Of a stretch of DNA of 64,000 bases, positions 32,068-43,670 are shown in pieces. Numbering within the stretch: the stretch's first letter is position 1; the number at the start of each line of letters is the position of its first letter. The notes beneath the pieces are model-generated. The model worked only from the letters and a program-made list of their open reading frames with translations, had not been told where the DNA came from and did no database searches. Source of the stretch: Paractinoplanes polyasparticus (GTDB lineage Bacteria; Actinomycetota; Actinomycetes; Mycobacteriales; Micromonosporaceae); NCBI RefSeq assembly GCF_019710575.1, contig NZ_JAHWFK010000046.1:1-64000 (forward strand), in the 5' to 3' direction. A program made the position numbers and the translations under genes.

Positions 32068-32442
32068 GTGACCGCACCGACCTTCTTCGACGCCGTCGGC
32101 GGCGAACCCACGTTCCGGCGCCTCGTCGATCGCTTCTACGAGGGCATCGCCGACGATCCGCTGCTGCGGCCGATGTACCCCGAGGGCGATCTCGCGCCCG
32201 CCGCCGAGCGGATGACGCTGTTCCTCATGCAGTACTGGGGCGGCCCCAACACCTACTCGGCGACGCGCGGACACCCCCGCCTGCGCATGCGGCACGCCCC
32301 CTTCGTCGTGGACGCCGCCGCCCGCGACGCCTGGCTGACCCACATGCGCGCCGCCGTCGATTCCCTCGAGCTCCCCCAGCCCCTGCACGACCAGCTGTGG
32401 GACTACCTGGAACGCGCCGCGTACTTCATGGTCAACGCCTGA
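32068..32442 (+). CDS. glbO: Truncated haemoglobin, group II (GlbO)
   Basis: 124 residues. Distal-pocket and proximal residues match group II truncated haemoglobins: Tyr24 (B10), Tyr37 (CD1), Trp89 (G8) and proximal His76, one residue offset from mycobacterial GlbO. Binds O2 or NO, probably aiding respiration or detoxifying peroxide/NO. Sits in the block also containing the CtaJ-like subunit, as Rv2470 does in M. tuberculosis. Confidence 0.95.
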   Translation: MTAPTFFDAVGGEPTFRRLVDRFYEGIADDPLLRPMYPEGDLAPAAERMTLFLMQYWGGPNTYSATRGHPRLRMRHAPFVVDAAARDAWLTHMRAAVDSLELPQPLHDQLWDYLERAAYFMVNA

Positions 32443-32545
32443 GCGAGCCGGGCTGATCGTTTCCGGCGGCGCGGCTAGGTCGTTGAGCGGGTGACCAACC
32501 CGCCCATCACCTGTTAATTCGGGTATAACGACCAGGAGCTCCGCC

Positions 32546-33799
32546 ATGCGCCGCCGCCTGCTCGCCGCCGCCACCGTCGCCGCCGCCGTCGTGGCGTGCG
32601 CGCACCCCGCCGCGGCTGACATGGCCCACTCCACCGTGGTGTCCCCCAACCCCGTCGACTTCACCCCGCACGTGCTGGACGGGACCGTCTGGTCGATGGC
32701 CGTGGTCGGTGACACCGTCGTCGTCGGCGGCGCGTTCACCAAGGTCACCGACGCCGCCCGGCGGACCACCCTCGCCCGCAAGAACCTCTTCGCGTACGGC
32801 CTGCGTGACGGCGCCATCCGCACCTTCGCCCCACGGGTCGACGGCGCTGTCTACTCCCTCGCGCCCGGCGCCGACGGCACGGTGTACGCCGGTGGCGCCT
32901 TCAAGACCGTGAACGGCGCCGCCCAGCGCGGCATCACCAAGCTGACGCTCGGCGGCCAGCGGGTCAGCGCCTTCACCGCCCGGATCGGGTGGGGCGACGT
33001 GCGGGCCGTCCAGGCGCGCGGTTCACGGCTGTACGCGGCCGGGACGTTCCAGAACATCAACGGCGTCAACCGGGCCGGGCTGGCCCGTCTCAGCTCGGCC
33101 ACGGGGGCGGTGGACTCCGGCTTCGACGCCCGCCTGAGCGCCCCCGGTCTCAGCCGCACCCGGGTCGAGCACTTCGACATCTCACCCGACGGCCGGAAGC
33201 TGGTCGCGGTGGGCGCCCTGCTGCGGGCGAGCGGCTACGACCGCACGCAGATCGCGATGTTCGACGTGGCCGGCCCGTCAGCTCAGCTGACCAGCTGGTA
33301 CACCGACGCCTACAAGCCGCAGTGCATGAAGGGCTTCGACACGTACCTGCGGCAGGTCAAATTCTCACCCGACGGCTCCTACATCGTGGTCGCCGCGACC
33401 GGCCGCGCGTCCTCGCCCGACCGGCTCTGCGACTCGGCGGCCCGCTTCGAGACCGGCGGCACCGGGCGGCACAACCCGACGTGGGTGCAGCGCACCGGCG
33501 GTGACTCGCTCTACGCGGTCGCGGTGACAGGCTCGGCTGTGTACCTCGGCGGGCACCAGCGCTACTTCGACAACCCGCACGGCACCGACGACAAGGGGCC
33601 GGGGCCGGGCGCTGTCTCGCGGGTGGGCATCGGGGCGGTCAGCCCGAGCACGGGGCGCGCCCTCTCCTGGAACCCGACCCGCAAGCGCGGCGTGGGCGTC
33701 CGGGTCTTCGTCGCCACCCCGCAGGGCCTGCTCGTCGGCTCCGACACCGACCAACTCGGCAAGGAGTACCACGGCCGGATCGGCATGTTCCCGCTCTAA
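32546..33799 (+). CDS. Secreted beta-propeller protein (delta-60-type repeats)
   Basis: 417 residues; AGGAG seven bases before ATG. Signal peptide 1-25 (ending HPAAADM). Repeats of the form VWSMAVVGDTVVVGGAFTKV, VYSLAPGADGTVYAGGAFKTVNG and VRAVQARGSRLYAAGTFQNING are propeller blades with a conserved GG-A/T-F end. Four Cys are in the second half. Probably an exported binding protein; ligand unknown. Confidence 0.8.
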   Translation: MRRRLLAAATVAAAVVACAHPAAADMAHSTVVSPNPVDFTPHVLDGTVWSMAVVGDTVVVGGAFTKVTDAARRTTLARKNLFAYGLRDGAIRTFAPRVDGAVYSLAPGADGTVYAGGAFKTVNGAAQRGITKLTLGGQRVSAFTARIGWGDVRAVQARGSRLYAAGTFQNINGVNRAGLARLSSATGAVDSGFDARLSAPGLSRTRVEHFDISPDGRKLVAVGALLRASGYDRTQIAMFDVAGPSAQLTSWYTDAYKPQCMKGFDTYLRQVKFSPDGSYIVVAATGRASSPDRLCDSAARFETGGTGRHNPTWVQRTGGDSLYAVAVTGSAVYLGGHQRYFDNPHGTDDKGPGPGAVSRVGIGAVSPSTGRALSWNPTRKRGVGVRVFVATPQGLLVGSDTDQLGKEYHGRIGMFPL

Positions 33800-33859
33800 G
33801 CCCAGCCCTCAACCCCGACGCCCTATTTATACGGGAGCCACCACTGATGTGAGCGACCC

Positions 33860-33962
33860 GCGATTTGCCCGTCGATGAGATGACGTGCGGTTTTCCGCCG
33901 CCGCAAACCCCGCGGCGTCGAAAAACCGCACGTCATCTCATCGGCCTCCTGGGGCAAATCGC
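33860..33962. repeat. Long nested palindrome, family A copy 2
   Basis: Inner arms 33873-33903 and 33913-33943 (31 bp, two mismatches, outer 22 bp perfect) with a 9-base loop. Outer arms GCGATTTGCCC (33860-33870) and its inverse (33952-33962). Shares the block GGTTTTCCGYCRCCGCAAA with copy 1. Lies between two convergent genes and may terminate both. Confidence 0.85.
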
Positions 33963-33981
33963 CGCGGAGCGAAGCGGAGCC

Positions 33982-34563
33982 TTATAACAGCGCGCCCTCG
34001 TCGTGTAGCCAGTCGACGAAGCTTGTGGCTACTGCTGCGCCGCAGTCCAGTAGTTCTGTCAAGAGGGCGTCGTGGGTGCCTGCGGCCAGGGGGACCTGTA
34101 GTTCTGCGTATATGGGTAGCTGGCCACGTTCTGTGGGGTCGCCCACGTAGGCCTTGCAGAAGCGGCGGGTGTGGTTCCACTCGTTGACCACGCGGTAGGC
34201 GCGGTCGGCCCAGTCGGGTGGGACCGTTGAGTGCGGGCGGGCGCGCATGACGAGAATTTCGTCGTCGGGGCCCTCCAGCGTGAACAGCACCGCGTGTCGT
34301 TCCCACATCGCCAGCAGGCTTCCGCCGCCGTCGGCCAGGAACCGGATGTCGAGCAGATCGAGCGCCTTGCCGATGCGCGTGAGCGTCACCGGAGAGACGA
34401 CCTCGGGCTCGTCGGTTGCGGCGCCTTCCACCGGGACCGGCAGCCGGCTCGGCTCACGCTGCGCGGGAACACCGACACGCAGAGTGCCGCGCGCCGCCGA
34501 ATCATCCTCGGCCTCCGGCGCGTTACTTGCCGCCGAGCCCGGACGCCATGACCACCACGGCAT
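33982..34563 (-). CDS. YbjN-domain protein
   Basis: 193 residues from ATG 34563 with GAGGTG seven bases upstream. After a polar N-terminus (~55 residues), the YbjN/T3SS-chaperone-like fold is seen: VTLTRIGKALDLLDIRFLADGGGSLLAMWERHAVLFTLEGPDDEILVMRARPHSTVP and RAYRVVNEWNHTRRFCKAYVG. Role unknown in actinobacteria. Confidence 0.75.
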   Translation of the reverse strand: MPWWSWRPGSAASNAPEAEDDSAARGTLRVGVPAQREPSRLPVPVEGAATDEPEVVSPVTLTRIGKALDLLDIRFLADGGGSLLAMWERHAVLFTLEGPDDEILVMRARPHSTVPPDWADRAYRVVNEWNHTRRFCKAYVGDPTERGQLPIYAELQVPLAAGTHDALLTELLDCGAAVATSFVDWLHDEGALL

Positions 34564-34694
34564 CTTTGTGCACCTCACTCCCCAGCGAACCCACTGCCGG
34601 ACGTAGCGAGTGGATCCGAGGGCCGACGGTACCCGTACCGGTCGCGGAGGTCATCCCCCCAACGGGAGGGCGGGACCGCTCGTACGACCATGCA

Positions 34695-35354
34695 TCACCC
34701 TTTCGGGTGACCACCTATAGGCATTACGGTCAATTTCTTGACCGCCTGTAGCCACGCCACTCCATATGGTGCCGAAAGGCCCACCCAGTTCCCCGCCACG
34801 CGCACCCGCGTATCCGGAGCCTCAGTCTCCCCCGGACCGAGGAAACCCATCCGGGAGATCGCCTGAACGAGTCGCTGGGAGACCTCCACCGAGCGACCGG
34901 TGGGTGAGGTGACGACGAGCGCCACGTGGTCGAGCAGAGCATCCCGGACGGCCCGCTGCCCCACCGAACGGCCCGCCAGCCCACCCGCCGAGACCTCGCG
35001 CAGGGTGCCGGCCGCGGCCTCGGCCAGCCGGCTCAACTCGGCGCCGGAGACCGCCTCGACCGTCTCACCGCCCGGCGGGGGCAGCGGCCAGCGCCAGTCG
35101 GCATCCCGCAGCGTGGGCAACTCGTCGCCGCCGCGGGCCAGCACGTCGAGCAGCTGACCGGCGGCCACCGTGGCATCGCCCGGACCGTGCCCGGCCACCT
35201 CACGGGTGACCAGCACCTCCCACGGCAACTTGCCCCAGAGGGCGACCCGCCCGCCGGTGTTGCGCAACCGCACGGGGGCCGCGGGGTCGAGCCGGGTCAG
35301 CCGGGCCAGGAAGGCGCCGGCGTCGGGGACCCCGAGCAGCCCGTGCGCGCTCAT
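34695..35354 (-). CDS. Conserved hypothetical protein (Rv2474c position)
   Basis: 219 residues with repeated short beta segments (VRLRNTGGRVALWGKLPWEVLVTREV; VRVAGNWVGLSAPYGVAWLQAV). It overlaps the upstream thioesterase stop by 4 bp (ATGA), so the two are coupled, as are the corresponding mycobacterial genes Rv2475c and Rv2474c. No domain assigned. Confidence 0.8.
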   Translation of the reverse strand: MSAHGLLGVPDAGAFLARLTRLDPAAPVRLRNTGGRVALWGKLPWEVLVTREVAGHGPGDATVAAGQLLDVLARGGDELPTLRDADWRWPLPPPGGETVEAVSGAELSRLAEAAAGTLREVSAGGLAGRSVGQRAVRDALLDHVALVVTSPTGRSVEVSQRLVQAISRMGFLGPGETEAPDTRVRVAGNWVGLSAPYGVAWLQAVKKLTVMPIGGHPKG

Positions 35355-35755
35355 GACTCGAGGTAGGGCCGCAGGAACTCGCGCTCGGCCTCACTGAGCC
35401 GGCGCGGGTGGCCGTTGGCCAGGTTGTACGGCACGCAGACCGACCTGGCCCGGCTGGCCAGCACGTCGTCGTCGAACAGTTCATAGGCGACGGTGAACGA
35501 GGCCGCGCGCTGCTCGCAGATCCACATCTCGATGCGCACCGGGTCTCCATAGTCGACCGGGCGCAGGTAGTCGACCTCGTGGCGGGCGATGACGATGCCC
35601 TCCTCGAACGAGCCCAGCCCGTGCTCGCGCGCGCCGACGAAGAACATGGCAACGCGCGCCTCCTCGTAGAGAGTGAGGAAGCGCGCGTTGTTCACGTGCC
35701 CGTACGCGTCCATGTCGGACCAGCGCACGGGCACAGTGTGGACGAATCGCTTCAT
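35351..35755 (-). CDS. Acyl-CoA thioesterase (4HBT hot-dog fold)
   Basis: 134 residues. VRWSDMDAYGHVNNARF holds the catalytic Asp of the 4HBT family, followed by FEEGIVIARHEVDYLRPVDYGDPV. Hydrolyses acyl-CoA thioesters in the cytosol. 36 bp upstream is the EttA gene on the same strand, forming EttA - thioesterase - hypothetical, conserved as Rv2477c...Rv2474c without gdh. Confidence 0.9.
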   Translation of the reverse strand: MKRFVHTVPVRWSDMDAYGHVNNARFLTLYEEARVAMFFVGAREHGLGSFEEGIVIARHEVDYLRPVDYGDPVRIEMWICEQRAASFTVAYELFDDDVLASRARSVCVPYNLANGHPRRLSEAEREFLRPYLES

Positions 35756-35791
35756 GAGCCCTTTTCCGGGGTTTTCCGCCGCGGGGCCGGC

Positions 35792-37468
<1,677 letters not shown>

Positions 37469-37613
37469 GGTGCGCCCTACCTCCGTGATCGATGATTTCG
37501 TGCCGGCTCAGCGCTGGATCAGCGCCGGATGAGTTGCAGAATGCAGGGGCAATCTTTCCAGGTCGCCCACCGGCCTCTGTTAACAACCCCTCGACCGTAC
37601 GGGGGATTCCCGG

Positions 37614-38177
37614 TCAACCGGCGCGGCGGGCCGCATTCCGCTGGGGCTTGCGCTGCGGCTTGCCCTCGACCTTGGCGAAGGTCAGCTCGAACAGGCTGGG
37701 TGTGATCACGAACCGATTGCCCCGCTGGTCGTACACCTCGTACGTGTCGGTGCCGACCTTGCGCACATTCTTCAGGAAGAGCCCGTTGTCGCCCTCGACC
37801 AGCTTGGCGTCGATGCCGCCGGTCTTGCCCTGGTAGTAGAGCGCGCCCTTGGCATCCGTGCAGATCCAGTAGGTGCTGTCGTTGTCGGTGTATATCTTGA
37901 GCACCTGCCAGAGATCGCCGTCGAGCCCGACCTTCCGCGCGGTGTCCAGCGTCTCCTCCGGGCAGAAGTCGCCGGGCGGTGTGAAAGCGGGCGACGGGGA
38001 TGGCGACTGCTGGTCACCGGAAATCTGGCCGCCGCCGTTCGCGCGCTGCACGTCGCGCTGGCGCTCACCCAGGACGAAGCCCCCCGTCATAGCCATGATC
38101 GTCAAGAAAACCGTGGCAATGACCACAGGGAAGAAGATCGGCCGCCGGGGCGGGGAAAGATCAGCGGACGGTGTCAC
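37614..38177 (-). CDS. Membrane-anchored hypothetical protein
   Basis: 187 residues. One N-terminal membrane helix (14-37, FFPVVIATVFLTIMAMTGGFVLG) with a Pro/Ser/Gln linker, then an extracellular domain with two Cys (FCPEET and WICTDAKGALYYQG), strands KNVRKVGTDTYEVYDQRGNRFVI, and a basic tail (KPQRKPQR). GTG start with CATCCT six bases upstream. No family recognised. Confidence 0.7.
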   Translation of the reverse strand: MTPSADLSPPRRPIFFPVVIATVFLTIMAMTGGFVLGERQRDVQRANGGGQISGDQQSPSPSPAFTPPGDFCPEETLDTARKVGLDGDLWQVLKIYTDNDSTYWICTDAKGALYYQGKTGGIDAKLVEGDNGLFLKNVRKVGTDTYEVYDQRGNRFVITPSLFELTFAKVEGKPQRKPQRNAARRAG

Positions 38178-38183
38178 GCGCCC

Positions 38184-38189
38184 AGGATG
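38184..38189 (-). promoter_or_regulatory. -10-like hexamer six bases before GTG 38177
   Basis: Minus-strand CATCCT, six bases, GTG. Fits the leaderless pattern though the first base departs from TA. Confidence 0.35.
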
Positions 38190-38304
38190 GCACCCGGCCG
38201 CCAGCGCAGTCCACGACGGCGGGCTCGAGACTGGGCACGCCTCGTGCTGCTACGCACAGTAGGCTCACAAGTGGGAACAGAAACGACCCGGAGGTGCACT
38301 CAGC

Positions 38305-39722
<1,418 letters not shown>

Positions 39723-39735
<13 letters not shown>

Positions 39736-40100
39736 AGGCAGAACGGGTGACCGGCCGGGTCAAGGAAGACCCGGACGTTCTCCTGGGGCTGGAAGTCGGC
39801 GAGCGTGGCACCGGCCTTCGTGGCGTGTTCGCACGCCGCTTCCAGATCCTCGACCCGGATGTCCAGGTGCATGCTCATCTGCGGCTGCCCGGGCTGGGCG
39901 GGCCACACCGGCCGCGCGTACTGCTTCTCGGTCTGGAAGGAGAGGCCGGCGCCGCCGCCGGGAGCGCCGAGCACCACCCAGTCGTCCTCCTCCTGGGTTG
40001 CGCTCCACCCGAGGAGCCGCCGATAGAAGCCGGCCAGCTCGCGAGCATCGGGCGCGTCCAACACCGTCGCGGTCAAGGTGATCTGCGGCCGTCCGTCCAT
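39723..40100 (-). CDS. VOC-family (glyoxalase/dioxygenase-fold) protein
   Basis: 125 residues with the paired beta-alpha-beta units of the VOC fold (ITLTATVLDAPDARELAGFYRRLLGW; SMHLDIRVEDLEAACEHATKAGATLA; VFLDPAGHPFCLYV). Metal ligands are not clear, so it could be a binding protein. Overlaps the otsA 3' end by 13 bp on the other strand. Confidence 0.88.
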
Positions 40101-40130
40101 GACGAACGACCTACCCAGACAGTGACGCTT

Positions 40131-41321
40131 CTATACCGCTGCGTCGACCACGTCTCCGATCACCACGACGGCCGGTGGGCGGATGCCGGCCTCGGCGACC
40201 GCGCCGGCGACCGCGCCGAGAGTGCTGCGCAGCAAACGCTGGTGACTGGTCGAGCCTTCCTGCACCACGGCGGCGGGGGCCTCGGAGGGCTTCCCATCGG
40301 CGAGGAGCTGGGCGGCGATCCTGCCCAGGTTCTTCAGGCCCATGAGTACGACCAAGGTGCCACGCAGCTGGGCCAGGGCCGGCCAGTTGACCAGTGAGTC
40401 GGGGTGGCCGGGCGGGATGTGCCCGCTCACGACGGTGAACTCGTGCGCGACGCCGCGGTGGGTGACCGGGATGCCGGCCAGTGCGGGCGCGGCGATCGAA
40501 CTGGTCACGCCGGGCACGACGAGCACGGGGACGCCGGCCTCGGCGCACGCGATCGCCTCTTCGCCGCCGCGGCCGAAGACGAACGGGTCGCCGCCCTTGA
40601 GCCGCACCACGAACTTTCCCTCGAGGGCGCGCTCGACGAGGATGCGGTTGATCTCTTCCTGAGCCGCGGCCGGCCCGTACGGGATCTTGGCCGCGTCGAC
40701 GAACTCGACCTCGGGCCGCAGGTCGCCCAGCAGCAGGCCGGGCACGAGCCGGTCGGCCACCACCACGTCGGCCGCGGCCAGCAGCCGGCGGCCCTTCACG
40801 GTGATCAGTTCCGGGTCGCCGGGACCGGCGCCGACCAGGGCGACGCCCTTGTGCTCGGGTGCGGCGGGCGGGCTGCTCTCGAGGGCGTGCGCGACCAGGT
40901 CGCGTACGGCCATCGCGCGCCGCCGGTCGCCGCCGTCGGTGACCGCGACGGTGACCTGGCCGTGCCGGGTGACGGCCGGCGTCCAGGCCGTCGCCGCCTC
41001 ACGGTCGTCGGCCCGGACGCAGAACACCCGCCGCTGCTCGGCGGCCGCGCTGACCTGCTCGGCGGCGGCCGGGTCGTCGATGGCGACGTGCACCAGCCAG
41101 GCGCCGTCGACGTCGGCCGGCTCGAACCGGCGGGCACTCCAGGCGGCCCGGCCCGCGTCGACCTGGCCGCGCAGGGCCGGGGTCAGCTCGGGCGACACGA
41201 TCTCGACCACGGCCCCCGCGGCCAGCAGGGCCGGCATCCGGCGCGTGGCCACCGCGCCGCCGCCGACCACCAGCACCCGGCGGCCGGCCAGCTTGAGACC
41301 GAGGGGATAGACGTTGCTCAC
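40131..41321 (-). CDS. cysG: Siroheme synthase: precorrin-2 dehydrogenase domain fused to uroporphyrinogen-III methyltransferase (CysG/CobA-like)
   Basis: 396 residues from GTG 41321. Domain 1 (~1-150): Rossmann NAD-binding VLVVGGGAVATRRMPALLAAGA and the CysG_N core, converting precorrin-2 to sirohydrochlorin and possibly ferrochelating. Domain 2 (~160-396): SUMT, VALVGAGPGDPELITVKG, VVRLKGGDPFVFGRGGEE, VPGVTSSIAAPA, with methylation at C2 and C7. Supplies precorrin-2 for both siroheme and cobalamin. Its GTG overlaps the cobT stop (GTGA). Confidence 0.93.
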   Translation of the reverse strand: MSNVYPLGLKLAGRRVLVVGGGAVATRRMPALLAAGAVVEIVSPELTPALRGQVDAGRAAWSARRFEPADVDGAWLVHVAIDDPAAAEQVSAAAEQRRVFCVRADDREAATAWTPAVTRHGQVTVAVTDGGDRRRAMAVRDLVAHALESSPPAAPEHKGVALVGAGPGDPELITVKGRRLLAAADVVVADRLVPGLLLGDLRPEVEFVDAAKIPYGPAAAQEEINRILVERALEGKFVVRLKGGDPFVFGRGGEEAIACAEAGVPVLVVPGVTSSIAAPALAGIPVTHRGVAHEFTVVSGHIPPGHPDSLVNWPALAQLRGTLVVLMGLKNLGRIAAQLLADGKPSEAPAAVVQEGSTSHQRLLRSTLGAVAGAVAEAGIRPPAVVVIGDVVDAAV

Positions 41322-42541
41322 TTCTCCGACACTCCCGCCGAGTCGAACGTGGCGACCTCGTGCAGCACGCGTACGGCGGCCGTGACGACCGGCAGCGCGA
41401 GCGCGGCGCCGCTGCCCTCCCCCAGACGCATGCCCAGATCCAGCAGGGGCTCGAGGCCGAGGTGGGCCAGCGCGACGGTGGCGCCGGGCTCGGCCGAGCG
41501 GTGACCGGCAACCATCGCGGCCACGGCGTCGGGCGCGAACGCGGCTGCGGCCAGGGCGGCCGACGCGGCGATCACGCCGTCGATGATCACGGGCACCCGG
41601 TGCGCGGCCGCGCCCAGGATGAAGCCCGTCAGCGCCGCGTGCTCGAGGCCGCCGACGGCGGCCAGCACGCCGAGCGGGTCGGCCGGGTCGGGCCGGTGCA
41701 GGGCCAGCGCCCGCCCGACGATCTCCACCTTGTGCTCGAGCGTCGCGTCGTCGATGCCGGTGCCGCGGCCGGTGGCGGCGGCCGGGCCGGCGCCGGTGAA
41801 GGCGGCGATCAGGGCGGCCGCGGGGGTCGTGTTGGCGATCCCCATGTCGCCGGTGAGCAGGCACTTCGCGCCGGATTCGACGAGCGCGGCGGCGACACCG
41901 AGGCCGACCTCGACCGCGGCCCGGGCCTCGTCGCGGGTCAGCGCCGGGCCCACCGAGAGATCGCGGGTGCCCCGGCGGACGTTCGCGTCGAGCAGGGTGG
42001 CCCCACCGTGCAGCGGAATGGCCACGCCGACATCGACCACCATGACGTCGGCCCCCGCCTGCCGGGCGAACGTGTTGACGACCGCGCCCCCGGCCACGAA
42101 GTTCGCGACCATCTGGGCCGTGACCTCCTGCGGCCACGGGGTGACGCCCTGGGCGTGCACGCCGTGGTCCCCGGCGAAGACCGCGACGGTGGCTGGGGTG
42201 GGCAGCGGGGGCGGGCAGACCCCGGCCAGGCCGGCCAGCCGCACCGAGAGCTCCTCGAGCGCGCCCAGCGAGCCGGCCGGCTTGGTCAGCCGCGCCTGGA
42301 GGTCGCGGGCGGCGGCCATGGCCACCTCGTCGGCGGGCCGGACGGCGGCGATCGTCGCGTCCAGGGCCTGTTTCGCACCAGGGGTGGGAGCGAGGCGCGG
42401 TCCAGATTTCGTCTGGTGGTGGCCCGCGGAAGTCCGGCTCCCGGTGTTGGAACCGGGCTTTCGCGGGACGCCGCCAGGCGGGATCTGGGCCTCGTCGCAG
42501 CCCCGCCCCTGGTGCGAAACAGACCCTGGATCGGCGGTCAC
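41318..42541 (-). CDS. cobT: Nicotinate-nucleotide--dimethylbenzimidazole phosphoribosyltransferase, with palindromic-element insertion
   Basis: 407 residues. The core from about residue 60 (QALDATIAAVRPADE...LTKPAGSLG) is typical CobT with the GDMGIANTTPAAA motif and catalytic Glu near the C-terminus (GEGSGAALALP). It makes alpha-ribazole phosphate for the lower ligand of cobalamin. Residues ~5-60 are encoded by the palindrome at 42361-42529 and look unlike any CobT. The GTG start overlaps the cobC stop (GTGA), showing that the original start is upstream of the element. Confidence 0.92.
   Translation of the reverse strand: MTADPGSVSHQGRGCDEAQIPPGGVPRKPGSNTGSRTSAGHHQTKSGPRLAPTPGAKQALDATIAAVRPADEVAMAAARDLQARLTKPAGSLGALEELSVRLAGLAGVCPPPLPTPATVAVFAGDHGVHAQGVTPWPQEVTAQMVANFVAGGAVVNTFARQAGADVMVVDVGVAIPLHGGATLLDANVRRGTRDLSVGPALTRDEARAAVEVGLGVAAALVESGAKCLLTGDMGIANTTPAAALIAAFTGAGPAAATGRGTGIDDATLEHKVEIVGRALALHRPDPADPLGVLAAVGGLEHAALTGFILGAAAHRVPVIIDGVIAASAALAAAAFAPDAVAAMVAGHRSAEPGATVALAHLGLEPLLDLGMRLGEGSGAALALPVVTAAVRVLHEVATFDSAGVSEK
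42361..42529. repeat. Long palindromic element, family B copy 1, inside cobT
   Basis: Terminal arms 42361-42384 and 42506-42529 are a 24-bp inverted repeat with one mismatch. Further inner arms pair: 42390-42396 with 42489-42495, 42401-42407 with 42483-42489, and 42423-42432 with 42458-42467. The shorter copy at 45905-45979 shares the arms and GTGGGAGCGAGGCGC. Confidence 0.85.
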
Positions 42542-43590
42542 GGGCGCTCCTCGAGTACGGCGGTCAGAACGTCGACGAATGCGTCGGTAGTGGCAGTGTC
42601 GCGCACCGCGATGCGCAGCCAATCGGGGCCCAGGCCGGGAAAGGTGTCGCCACGGCGGACGGCATAGCCCCGTTCACGCAGCTCAACGCGGGCCTTGTCG
42701 GCGCCGGGAAAGCGTACGGCCACGAACGCGGCGGCCGGATCGCCGGCGACCGTGAGGTTCGGCACGTGCCGCAGCCGTCGCACCAGATGATCGCGCTCCG
42801 CGGCCAGCCGGGCTGCGATCTCGCGTTCCGCGGCCACCGCGACCGGGCCGGCGCAGGCGGTGGCCGCGGCGAGCGCGGGCGTCGAGACTGCCCAGAGCGG
42901 TTGCGCGGCGGCCAGCCGCGGCAGCAGATCGGCCGGGCCCAGCAGGTAGCCGATGCGCAGGCCGGCCAGACCCCAGGTCTTGGTCAGGCTGCGCAGCACG
43001 ACCAGGCCCGGAAGGTCGCGCCGGCCGGCCAGCGATTCGGGCTCGCCCGGAACCCCCGCGCGGTACGTCGTGTCGGAGAACGCCTCGTCGACGACGAGCA
43101 CGCGGCCGGGCCGGGCCAGCGCGGCGATCTCGCTCGCCGGGTGCAACACCGAGGTCGGGTTGGTGGGGTTGCCGACGAAGACCAGGTCCGAGTCGGCCGG
43201 TACGAGCGTGGGGTCGAGCCGGAAGCCGTCCTCCGCCCGCAGCAGCACCCGCTCGACCGGGTGACCGGCGTTGCGCAGCGCGGCCTCGGGCTCGGTGAAC
43301 TGCGGGTGCACGACCACAGCGCGGCGGGCTCCGCGCAGCGCCTGGGCCAGCACCACGAAGGCCTGGGCGGCGCCGGCCGTCAGCAGGACCTCAGCCGGAT
43401 CCCGGCCGTGCCGCGCGGCCACGGCCGCGGTGGCGTCGGCAGCGTCGGGGTAGGCCGCGAGATCGTCCAACGAGGCTCGCAGCGGCGCCGACAACCAGGC
43501 CGGCATGGGCTCGCGGCGCACGTTGACCGCCAGATCGACGAGGCCGGCGCCCACCTCCGTGTCGCCGTGGTGGCCGAGGTCGATCGTCAT
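42538..43590 (-). CDS. cobC: PLP-dependent aminotransferase, CobC-like (Rv2231c family)
   Basis: 350 residues of the class I/II aminotransferase fold. PLP Lys204 in SLTKTWGLAGLRIGY, NPTNPTS, VVDEAFSD. Similar to threonine-phosphate decarboxylase CobC/HisC; by context it makes (R)-1-amino-2-propanol phosphate for cobalamin. It precedes cobT with a GTGA overlap. CATTCT lies six bases before the ATG, suggesting leaderless expression. Confidence 0.85.
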   Translation of the reverse strand: MTIDLGHHGDTEVGAGLVDLAVNVRREPMPAWLSAPLRASLDDLAAYPDAADATAAVAARHGRDPAEVLLTAGAAQAFVVLAQALRGARRAVVVHPQFTEPEAALRNAGHPVERVLLRAEDGFRLDPTLVPADSDLVFVGNPTNPTSVLHPASEIAALARPGRVLVVDEAFSDTTYRAGVPGEPESLAGRRDLPGLVVLRSLTKTWGLAGLRIGYLLGPADLLPRLAAAQPLWAVSTPALAAATACAGPVAVAAEREIAARLAAERDHLVRRLRHVPNLTVAGDPAAAFVAVRFPGADKARVELRERGYAVRRGDTFPGLGPDWLRIAVRDTATTDAFVDVLTAVLEERP

Positions 43591-43596
43591 GGCATC

Positions 43597-43602
43597 AGAA
43601 TG
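43597..43602 (-). promoter_or_regulatory. -10-like hexamer of cobC
   Basis: Minus-strand CATTCT, six bases, ATG at 43590. Confidence 0.4.
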
Positions 43603-43661
43603 CCCGACCCGATCGGCGTCTCACTTTCGGCTGATCCGTACGGTCATGAGAGTTTTTGTCC

Positions 43662-43667
43662 TACCTT
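43662..43667 (+). promoter_or_regulatory. -10 hexamer of the PBP gene
   Basis: TACCTT followed by CATATG and GTG at 43674, six bases. If leaderless, translation starts at GTG 43674 rather than ATG 43671. Confidence 0.45.
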
Positions 43668-43670
43668 CAT

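Noticed and set aside
35764..35791. Third copy of the family A hairpin (GGGGTTTTCCGCCGCGGGG near ettA)
   Set aside because: Only the inner block resembles it; there is no paired stem.
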